Source of the DNA: Blastococcus sp. TF02A-26
GTDB lineage: Bacteria > Actinomycetota > Actinomycetes > Mycobacteriales > Geodermatophilaceae
Length of the DNA: 64,000 nucleotides
Assembly: GCF_003319125.1 (NCBI RefSeq)
Contig: NZ_QOHG01000004.1
Span: 62,001-126,000, forward strand
Reading direction: 5' to 3'
Positions 44,738 through 51,323 of the stretch are shown here, piece by piece (position 1 is the stretch's first letter; each line of letters starts with the position of its first letter). The notes beneath the pieces are model-generated. The model saw only the letters and a program-made list of their open reading frames with translations, was not told the DNA's origin and made no database searches. A program made the position numbers and the translations under genes.

Positions 44738-46090
44738 TCACTCGCCCGCCGGGCCGATGCCCTGCGCGTTGAGCTCCTGGATGATGCGGGCCGACTCGTC
44801 GAACCCGATCACGATGATGGCGTCCGGGTCGAACTCCACCATCCGCTGGACCTCGGAGTCGTACGACGAGGCGTTCGGGTCGTAGGTGATGGCGAGGATG
44901 TCGTCCTCGGCCAGGCCACCGTCGACCAGGTTCGCCGCGACGTTCTCCTGCAGACCGGTGCCGTAGGCGTCGTTCAGGTTCAGGATCCCGACGCGGCTGT
45001 TGCCGTCGGCGAGCACGAGGTCGGCCAGCGGGACCGCCTGCAGCTGGTCCGGGGGCGCGGTGCGGAAGTACAGCCCCTGGTCGTTGTAGTCGGTGAACTG
45101 GTCGGACGTGTTGGCCGGCGAGATCTGCAGGACGCCGGCGTTCACGATCTTGTCGATGACCGTGAGGCTGACCGACGAGGACGCCGCACCGATGATCGCG
45201 TCCGCGTTCTCCGCCAGGAGGCGGTCGACGCTGGTGTTCGCGGTGTCGGTGGAGGTGTCACCGGAGTCGGTCTCGATCAGCTGGACCGGCGCGCCGAGCA
45301 CGCCACCGGCCTCGTTGACCTCCTGCAGGGCCAGCTGGGCACCGGCGACCTCGGGCGGGCCGAGGAAGGCGAGCGACCCGGTCAGCGGCAGCAGCGTGCC
45401 GATGACCAGCGGGTCGCCGGTGGCGCCCGGAGCGACCGGGGCGGGAGCGCCCTCGTCGCCGGCGGCCAGGGTCTCGTCGCCGGTGACCTGGAACTCGGTC
45501 AGCGAGTCGTCGATGGCGTTGTCGTCACCGAAGGTGAGCAGACCGAAGGACGCCACGGCGGGCTCGCCGGCCTCGGTGAAGTCCAGCGGACCGGAGGCAC
45601 CGTCGTAGTCGACGTTCCCGCCGGCGTTGAGGATCTCCAGGCAGGCCGCGAAGTCGGTGCACTTGTCGCCACCGGAGGTCAGCCCGTTGATGTACGGCGC
45701 GAAGTCGCGGGCCTCGCTGCTGCCCGCGGCCTGCGCGGCCAGCGAGATCAGGACGAACGCGTCGTAGGTCTCGCCGGCGTAGTTGTACGTGCCGCCGAGG
45801 TCCGGGTCGATCGCGTCGAGCCGGGCCTTGAAGTCGTCGCTGAGGTCGGTCAGGGGCGTGGTGCCCTGCATGCCGGCCAGGTCACCAGGGGTGCTGAACT
45901 GGTCGCCCAGCGCGCTGCCCATGTTGCCGTCGGAGCCGTAGATGTTGACCCCGCCGCCGGACGAGCCGCTGTCGCCGCCGCCGCCGGAGGAGTTGTCGTC
46001 GCCGTCGTCGTCTCCGCCGCCGCAGGCGGCCAGCGCGATGAGCGCGACGCTCGTCACGGCGATGCCGCGAGCGTTCCTGCCAGTGCGCAT
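44738..46090 (-). CDS. Branched-chain amino-acid ABC transporter substrate-binding lipoprotein, lobes in swapped (circularly permuted) order
   Basis: 450 residues. Signal peptide with lipobox LAAC (Cys23) and a Gly/Ser/Asp linker to 47. Residues 48-200 (VNIYGSDGNMGSALGDQF, YAGETYDAFVLISLAAQAA, DYDGASGPLDFTEAGEPA) are what is normally the C-terminal half of a LivJ-type protein. After a linker (203-226, GAPAPVAPGATG), residues 227-450 (DPLVIGTLLPLTGSLAFLGPP ... GFDESARIIQELNAQGIGP) are the normal N-terminal half, and the protein stops where that half ends. Joined the other way round, the halves make a complete binding protein. ATG 46090 with GGGAG. Faces livHMGF from its own promoter. Confidence 0.9.
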   Translation of the reverse strand: MRTGRNARGIAVTSVALIALAACGGGDDDGDDNSSGGGGDSGSSGGGVNIYGSDGNMGSALGDQFSTPGDLAGMQGTTPLTDLSDDFKARLDAIDPDLGGTYNYAGETYDAFVLISLAAQAAGSSEARDFAPYINGLTSGGDKCTDFAACLEILNAGGNVDYDGASGPLDFTEAGEPAVASFGLLTFGDDNAIDDSLTEFQVTGDETLAAGDEGAPAPVAPGATGDPLVIGTLLPLTGSLAFLGPPEVAGAQLALQEVNEAGGVLGAPVQLIETDSGDTSTDTANTSVDRLLAENADAIIGAASSSVSLTVIDKIVNAGVLQISPANTSDQFTDYNDQGLYFRTAPPDQLQAVPLADLVLADGNSRVGILNLNDAYGTGLQENVAANLVDGGLAEDDILAITYDPNASSYDSEVQRMVEFDPDAIIVIGFDESARIIQELNAQGIGPAGE

Positions 46091-46171
46091 CAATGAACTC
46101 CCAGGTGTGTCACGTCGTTCCGAGGCCCCCGAGGACGGCAGATGCCGCCCCGAGGGCCGCTGAGTGGAGCG

Positions 46172-46177
46172 AAGGTA
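46172..46177 (-). promoter_or_regulatory. -10 element for the substrate-binding lipoprotein
   Basis: TACCTT on the minus strand, leader about 75 bases ending with GGGAG. A 22-bp palindrome lies just upstream. Confidence 0.4.
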
Positions 46178-46199
46178 ACCGCTGGGGACGGGCATGCGG

Positions 46200-46221
46200 A
46201 TCACGGTCGAGGGACCGTGAT
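46200..46221. repeat. 22-bp palindrome between pdtaR and the substrate-binding gene
   Basis: ATCACGGTC-GAGG-GACCGTGAT, perfect 9-bp arms. It could end pdtaR transcription or be an operator over the promoter of the substrate-binding gene; both are on the minus strand. Confidence 0.55.
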
Positions 46222-46284
46222 GAGGTCGTGATCTACCGTGTTGCGCCCGAGTTACGCGGGCGGCCGGGCCGCGGGATCGGCCGC

Positions 46285-46884
46285 TCAGGCGGGCGAACCC
46301 TCGGCGGCGACGCCCTCGTCGAGGATGCGCTGGGCGAGCGCCTTCATCGACGTCCGCTCGTTCATGGCGGTCCGCTGGATCCACCGGAAGGCCTCGGCCT
46401 CCGTCAGCCCCTGGTGGGTCATCAGCACGCCCTTGGCCTTCTCGACGACCTTGCGGGCCTCGAGCCGGTCCTCCAGGGAGCGGACCTCGCCGTCCAGCGC
46501 GGACAGCTCGGCGAACCGGGCGCGCGCGACCTCGATGGCCGGCACGAGGTCGTTCTTGGAGAACGGCTTGACCAGGTAGGCCATCGCACCGGCGTCGCGG
46601 GCCCGCTCGACCAGCTCCCGCTGGCTGAACGCGGTCAGCACGATCACCGGCGCCACCCGGTCACCGGCGATCTGCTCGGCGGCCGACAGCCCGTCGAGGA
46701 CCGGCATCTGGATGTCGAGGATGACGAGGTCGGGCGCGAGCTCCCGCGCGCGGTCGACGGCCTGCTGGCCGTCGCCGACCTCGGCCACGACGACGTAGCC
46801 CTCCTCCTCCAACATCTCCTTGAGGTCGAGGCGGATCAGGGCCTCGTCCTCGGCGATGAGGACACGCGTCGGCTCGGTGCTCAC
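46285..46884 (-). CDS. pdtaR: ANTAR-domain response regulator PdtaR
   Basis: 199 residues. The receiver domain has acidic pocket AEDEAL, phosphorylated Asp57 in LVILDIQMP and a conserved VKPFSK Lys. The C-terminal ANTAR domain (about 130-190; RKVVEKAKGVLMTHQGLTEAEAFRWIQR) binds RNA hairpins and prevents termination. In mycobacteria PdtaR is phosphorylated by PdtaS; no kinase gene is in this window. GTG 46884 has TAGGCT 8 bases upstream. Confidence 0.95.
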   Translation of the reverse strand: MSTEPTRVLIAEDEALIRLDLKEMLEEEGYVVVAEVGDGQQAVDRARELAPDLVILDIQMPVLDGLSAAEQIAGDRVAPVIVLTAFSQRELVERARDAGAMAYLVKPFSKNDLVPAIEVARARFAELSALDGEVRSLEDRLEARKVVEKAKGVLMTHQGLTEAEAFRWIQRTAMNERTSMKALAQRILDEGVAAEGSPA

Positions 46885-46892
46885 GGGCGAGG

Positions 46893-46898
46893 AGCCTA
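46893..46898 (-). promoter_or_regulatory. -10 element for pdtaR (leaderless)
   Basis: TAGGCT on the minus strand, 8 bases before GTG 46884. Confidence 0.5.
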
Positions 46899-46967
46899 GC
46901 GATGCCGGGCCGCCTGAGCAGGCCCGTTAGGCTGCGGATGCGCCGTCGGACGTGTGGTGTCCGGCAC

Positions 46968-47041
46968 GCCCCCGTACCCCAATCGGCAGAGGGAGCGGAT
47001 TCAAAACCCGCGCAGTGTGCGTTCGAGTCGCACCGGGGGCA
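46968..47041 (+). tRNA. tRNA with CAA anticodon (nominal Leu), short variable loop
   Basis: 74 bases; acceptor GCCCCCG/CGGGGGC, T-arm GTGCG-TTCGAGT-CGCAC perfect, anticodon loop TTCAAAA (anticodon CAA). The anticodon stem has 4 pairs plus an A-C mismatch, the D-stem only 3 good pairs. The variable loop is 5 bases, whereas leucine tRNAs normally have a long variable arm. Could be a divergent Leu tRNA or a non-standard tRNA; identity by anticodon only. Confidence 0.75.
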
Positions 47042-47045
47042 CCCC

Positions 47046-47090
47046 GTGATCTGTCGGCCTCCGGCCGACACCGCGGCCACGTGCCGTCCC
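47046..47090 (+). repeat. Covarying hairpin family 2, copy 2 (after the CAA tRNA)
   Basis: GTGATCT, stem-loop GTCGGCC-TCC-GGCCGAC, then ACCGCGGCCACGTGCCGTCCC; starts 5 bases after the tRNA. Identical to 35983-36027 outside the stem. Confidence 0.7.
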
Positions 47091-47198
47091 CCTGCTGCGC
47101 TGAGCCCGTCCGTCCCCTCGGTCGCGGGAGCCTCCGGCCCCCACTCCTCGGCGACAGCGGCCTGACGGCCGCTCGTCCGCCGGCGAGCTGGTGCCGAA

Positions 47199-47204
47199 TA
47201 CGGT
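47199..47204 (+). promoter_or_regulatory. -10 element for the PLP decarboxylase (leaderless)
   Basis: TACGGT, 6 bases before GTG 47211. Confidence 0.5.
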
Positions 47205-47210
47205 GGGGGT

Positions 47211-48902
47211 GTGACCGAGCCTGCACCGCACATGACCCCCGAGGAGTTCCGGCGGCACGGCCACGAGGTGGTCGACTGGATCGCCGACTACTGGACCCGG
47301 CTGCCCGGGCTGCCCGTCCGCTCCCCCGTGGCGCCCGGCGACGTCCGTGCCGCGCTGCCCGACGCACCGCCCGAGCAGGGCGAGCCGCTGTCGGCCGTGC
47401 TGGCCGACCTCGACCGGGTCGTCGTCCCCGGGCTGACCCACTGGCAGCACCCCGGCTTCTTCGGCTACTTCCCGGCCAACACCTCCGGCCCCTCGGTGCT
47501 CGGCGACCTGGTGTCGGCGGGGCTCGGCGTGCAGGGCATGTCGTGGGTGACCAGCCCGGCCGCGACCGAGCTCGAGCAGCACGTCCTGGACTGGTTCGCG
47601 GGCCTGCTCGACCTCCCGGCGTCCTTCCGCTCCACCGGCACCGGCGGGGGCGTGATCCAGGACTCGAGCTCCGGCGCGAACCTCGTGGCGCTGCTGGCCG
47701 CGCTGCACCGCGCGAGCGGCGGCGCCACGGTCCGGCACGGCGTCGAGCCCGAGGAGTGCACCGTCTACGTCTCCGCCGAGACGCACTCGTCGATGGAGAA
47801 GGCGGTGCGCATCGCCGGGCTCGGCAGCGACGCCGTCCGGATCGTGGAGGTCGGGGACGACCTCGCGATGCGCCCGGCGGCGCTCGCCGCCCGCCTGGAG
47901 CGTGACGTGGCCCGCGGCCTGAAGCCGGTGCTGGTCTGCGCGACCGTGGGGACGACGTCCACCACCGCCGTCGACCCGTTGCTGGAGCTGGGGCCCATCT
48001 GCCAGCGGTTCGGCGTCTGGCTGCACGTCGACGCCGCCTACGCCGGGGTCAGCGGCCTGGTGCCGGAGCTGCGCCCGCTGCAGGACGGTGTCGAGTGGGC
48101 CGACAGCTACACCACCGACGCGCACAAGTGGCTGCTCACCGGGTTCGACGCCACGCTCTTCTGGGTCGCCGACCGGGCGGCCCTCACCGGTGCGCTGGCG
48201 ATCCTCCCCGAGTACCTGCGCAACGCCGCCACCGACAGCGGCGGGGTCGTGGACTACCGGGACTGGCAGATCGAGCTGGGCCGGCGGTTCCGGGCGCTGA
48301 AGCTGTGGTTCGTGCTGCGCTGGTACGGCGCCGAGGGGCTGCGCGCCCACATCCGGTCCGGCGTCGCGCTGGCCCAGGAGCTGGCCGGCTGGGCCGACGC
48401 CGACGAGCGGTTCGAGGTGGCGACGCCCCATCCGCTGTCGCTGGTGTGCCTCCGCCCCCGCTGGGAGGACGAGGTGGACGCCGACGTCGCCACGATGACC
48501 CTGCTGGAGCGGCTCAACGACGGCGGCGAGGTCTTCCTGACCCACACCACCGTGCGCGGCCGCGTCGTCCTCCGGGCGGCCGTGGGCGCACCGACGACGA
48601 CCCGGGCCACGGTCGAACGCCTCTGGCAGCTGCTGTGCGAGAACCACGACTGGCTGTCCCGCGACTTCGCCGAGGCCGCCGCCGAGCGGGCCCGGCTGGC
48701 GGCCGAGGAGCGGGCCGAGGCCGAGCGCCGGGCGGCCGAGCGCGCCGCCGCAGCGGCGCAGCAGGCGGAGCAGGAGGCCGCAGCCGTCGAGGTACCGCAG
48801 GCCGAGGAGCGGGCGGACGAGCCGGCGGAGGTGCCGGTCGAGACGCCCGCCGCGCAGGACGAGACGGCGACGCAGGTCGCCGTGCAGGCGCCCGCCGGGT
48901 GA
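47211..48902 (+). CDS. PLP-dependent decarboxylase (aromatic-L-amino-acid decarboxylase family) with helical tail
   Basis: 563 residues. Group II decarboxylase core (about 1-470): HWQHPGFFGYFPANTSGPSVLGD, GVIQDSSSGANLVAL, stacking His192 in SAETHSS, LHVDAAYAGVSGL (Asp274), and the PLP Lys306 in TTDAHKWLLTGFD. Members decarboxylate tryptophan, DOPA or similar substrates; specificity cannot be read. A tail of about 85 residues is a run of Ala/Glu/Arg likely forming a coiled coil, then Pro/Val/Glu-rich; it is not part of the family fold. GTG start. Confidence 0.9.
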   Translation: MTEPAPHMTPEEFRRHGHEVVDWIADYWTRLPGLPVRSPVAPGDVRAALPDAPPEQGEPLSAVLADLDRVVVPGLTHWQHPGFFGYFPANTSGPSVLGDLVSAGLGVQGMSWVTSPAATELEQHVLDWFAGLLDLPASFRSTGTGGGVIQDSSSGANLVALLAALHRASGGATVRHGVEPEECTVYVSAETHSSMEKAVRIAGLGSDAVRIVEVGDDLAMRPAALAARLERDVARGLKPVLVCATVGTTSTTAVDPLLELGPICQRFGVWLHVDAAYAGVSGLVPELRPLQDGVEWADSYTTDAHKWLLTGFDATLFWVADRAALTGALAILPEYLRNAATDSGGVVDYRDWQIELGRRFRALKLWFVLRWYGAEGLRAHIRSGVALAQELAGWADADERFEVATPHPLSLVCLRPRWEDEVDADVATMTLLERLNDGGEVFLTHTTVRGRVVLRAAVGAPTTTRATVERLWQLLCENHDWLSRDFAEAAAERARLAAEERAEAERRAAERAAAAAQQAEQEAAAVEVPQAEERADEPAEVPVETPAAQDETATQVAVQAPAG

Positions 48903-48915
48903 CCCTCCGGGGGCC

Positions 48916-49791
48916 CTACTCCCCGAGGTCGCGGATGAGGCCCTCCTGGGCGACGGACGCGACGTGCGTGCCGTCGACCGACCAGATGTGGCCGAAGTTC
49001 AGCGCCCGCCCGCCGGCGGCGGCGGGGCTGTCGGTCTCGTAGAGGAACCACTCGTCGGCCCGCACCGGCGCGTGGAACCACACCGCGTGGTCCAGGCTCG
49101 CGCCCTGGTAGCGGTCGTGCCAGCCGCCCTTGCGGGCCAGGCCGGCGCCGAGCAGCGTCAGGTCCGTGACGAAGGTCAGCGCGGCCGCGTGGATCGTCGG
49201 GTCGTCGGGCAGCCGCCCGGCCACCCGGAACCAGCCGTAGGACCGGGTGTCGGGCTCCTGCTTGGGCACCCGCGCGAACGGGTCGTCCAGGGACCGCTGG
49301 TCGACCGCCTGCCCGAGCAGCTCCAGGTGCTCGTCGTCCTCCTTGCCGTGCCGGCGCGCGTACTCCAGGGCCGTCGGGACGGCGTCCGGCGGCGGGACGT
49401 CCGGCATCGGCAGCGCGTGGGTGACGGCGGCCGGCTCGGGCTGGTGGAAGTCCGCGGTCAGGGCGAAGATCGCCACGTCCTCGCCACGGCGACGCTGGTG
49501 GGCCAGCACCCGGCGGGTGGAGAACGACCGGCCGTCGCGGATCCGCTCGACGACGTAGCGGATCTCCTCGTTCGGGTCTCCGGGACGCAGGAAGTAGGAG
49601 TGCAGCGAGTGGACCGGCCGCCCGCCCGTCGTCGTCAGCTCGGCGGCCATGAGCGCCTGCCCGGCCACCTGGCCACCGAACACCCGCTGGCGCGTGGTCT
49701 TCGGCGTCTGGCCGACGTAGACGCCGGGCTCGCGCTCCTCCAGGTCGAGCACCTGGAGGAGCGCGGCGACGTCGTCGCTGCCTCCGCTCAC
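48916..49791 (-). CDS. tesB: Acyl-CoA thioesterase II
   Basis: 291 residues, double-hotdog TesB. RVFGGQVAGQALMAAELTT, VHSLHSYFLRPGDPNEEIRYVVERIRDGRSFSTRRV and LDHAVWFHAPVRADEWFLYET are family blocks, with catalytic Asp/Thr/Gln positions in the last. Frees fatty acids from acyl-CoA. GTG start overlaps the pyk stop (GTGA); the pyk-tesB pair is the same as pykA-tesB1 in mycobacteria. Confidence 0.94.
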   Translation of the reverse strand: MSGGSDDVAALLQVLDLEEREPGVYVGQTPKTTRQRVFGGQVAGQALMAAELTTTGGRPVHSLHSYFLRPGDPNEEIRYVVERIRDGRSFSTRRVLAHQRRRGEDVAIFALTADFHQPEPAAVTHALPMPDVPPPDAVPTALEYARRHGKEDDEHLELLGQAVDQRSLDDPFARVPKQEPDTRSYGWFRVAGRLPDDPTIHAAALTFVTDLTLLGAGLARKGGWHDRYQGASLDHAVWFHAPVRADEWFLYETDSPAAAGGRALNFGHIWSVDGTHVASVAQEGLIRDLGE

Positions 49792-51203
49792 GAGTCGGTG
49801 CCCACCTCGTGCACGCGGATGAGGTTGGTCGAGCCGACGGTGTTGGGCGGGCTGCCGGCGACGACGACGACCCGGTCGCCCTCCTTGAGCCGGCCGATCG
49901 CCAGCAGCGAGAAGTCCACCTGCTCGACCATGTCGTCGGTGTGCTGGACCTCGGGCACGAGGAAGGTCTCCACGCCCCAGGACAGCGCCAGCTGGCTGCG
50001 CACCCGGGCGTCGACGGTGAAGGCGAGGAGCGGCTGGCGGGGGTGCAGCGCGGCGAGGCGACGGGCGGTCTCGCCGGTCTGGGTGAAGGTCGCGAGTGCC
50101 TTGACCCCGAGCGTCTCGCTGATGTCGCGGGCGGCCCGGACGATGGCCCCGGCGCGGGAGCGGGAGACCCGCACCAGCTCCGGCGCGCGGACGTTGTCGC
50201 TCTCGACGGCGTCGATGATCCGCTCCATCGTGCGGACGGCGGCGATGGGGTGCTTCCCGACCGAGGTCTCGCCCGACAGCATCACGGCGTCGGCCCCGTC
50301 GAGGACGGCGTTGGCGACGTCGGAGGCCTCGGCGCGGGTCGGCCGCGAGTTCTCGATCATCGACTCGAGCATCTGCGTGGCGACGATGACCGGCTTGTTG
50401 CGCTCCCGGGCGGCCTGGACGGCGCGCTTCTGGACCAGTGGCACCTGCTCGAGCGGGAGCTCCACGCCGAGGTCGCCGCGGGCGACCATGATGCCGTCGA
50501 AGGCCTCGACGATGGCCTCGAGGTTCGCGACCGCCTCGGGCTTCTCCAGCTTGGCGATCACGGGGACGTAGACGTCCTCCTGCCGCATGATGTCGCGGAC
50601 CAGCTCGACGTCGGCCGGCGAGCGGACGAACGACAGCGCGACGAAGTCCACCGACAGGTGCAGCGCGAAGCGGAGGTCCTCGGCGTCCTTCTCCGACAGC
50701 GCCGGGACGCTGACCGCGACACCCGGCAGCGACAGGCCCTTGTTGTTGGAGACCGGGCCGCCCTCGACGACCAGGCACCACACGTCGGGGCCGTCGATCT
50801 CGACGACCGAGAGCGCGAGCTTGCCGTCGTCGACCAGCAGCCGGTCACCGACGCGGGCGTCGGCGGCCAGGCCCTTGTAGGTGGTGGAGACGCGCTCGGC
50901 GGTCCCCTGGACGTCGTCGACGGTGATGCAGATCCGGGCGCCGGTGGGCCACTCCACCTTGCCCTCGGCGAAGGTGCCCAGGCGAATCTTGGGGCCCTGC
51001 AGGTCGGCGAGGACGGCGACGGCGTGGCCGGTGCGGTCCGAGGCCTCGCGCACCACGCGGTACGCGGCCTCGTGGTCGGCGTGCGCGCCGTGGCTGAAGT
51101 TCAGCCGGGCGACGTCCATGCCGGCCTCGACGAGTGCGGTGACCTGCTCGATGGAGCTGGTGGCGGGACCGAGTGTGCAGACGATCTTGGCGCGGCGGGG
51201 CAT
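49788..51203 (-). CDS. pyk: Pyruvate kinase
   Basis: 471 residues; makes ATP and pyruvate from phosphoenolpyruvate. MPRRAKIVCTLGPAT opens the TIM barrel; MDVARLNFSHG, LADLQGPKIRLG and KLEKPEAVANLEAIVEAFDGIMVARGDLGVE (catalytic Lys, metal ligands) follow; TQMLESMIENSRPTRAE is the active-site helix. The C-terminal allosteric domain is complete. ATG 51203 is fixed by TAGCGT 7 bases upstream, so an upstream frame is rejected. Confidence 0.97.
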   Translation of the reverse strand: MPRRAKIVCTLGPATSSIEQVTALVEAGMDVARLNFSHGAHADHEAAYRVVREASDRTGHAVAVLADLQGPKIRLGTFAEGKVEWPTGARICITVDDVQGTAERVSTTYKGLAADARVGDRLLVDDGKLALSVVEIDGPDVWCLVVEGGPVSNNKGLSLPGVAVSVPALSEKDAEDLRFALHLSVDFVALSFVRSPADVELVRDIMRQEDVYVPVIAKLEKPEAVANLEAIVEAFDGIMVARGDLGVELPLEQVPLVQKRAVQAARERNKPVIVATQMLESMIENSRPTRAEASDVANAVLDGADAVMLSGETSVGKHPIAAVRTMERIIDAVESDNVRAPELVRVSRSRAGAIVRAARDISETLGVKALATFTQTGETARRLAALHPRQPLLAFTVDARVRSQLALSWGVETFLVPEVQHTDDMVEQVDFSLLAIGRLKEGDRVVVVAGSPPNTVGSTNLIRVHEVGTDS

Positions 51204-51210
51204 GACGAGA

Positions 51211-51216
51211 ACGCTA
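51211..51216 (-). promoter_or_regulatory. -10 element for pyk (leaderless)
   Basis: TAGCGT on the minus strand, 7 bases before ATG 51203. Confidence 0.5.
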
Positions 51217-51266
51217 GTGGGCGCCTGCGCCGCGCGTGGGACCGGACTCCCGTGTCCCCCACGCCC

Positions 51267-51323
51267 GGCCCCCGTGCAGGGGCCCGCGCCGAGCTGGCGA
51301 GGCGTGGGGGGCACGGGGGTCCT
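51267..51323 (-). terminator. Covarying hairpin family 1, copy B (after gltD)
   Basis: Starts at the gltD stop (TGAAGGACC). Stem CCCGTGC / GCACGGG, same conserved inner sequence as copy A. Confidence 0.65.

Noticed and set aside
40074-46090. Urea (Urt) transporter instead of a branched-chain amino-acid type
   Set aside because: Both permeases end in RPQGILG and the binding protein has LivJ-type lobes; no urease or urea-related genes are adjacent. Substrate still unproven.
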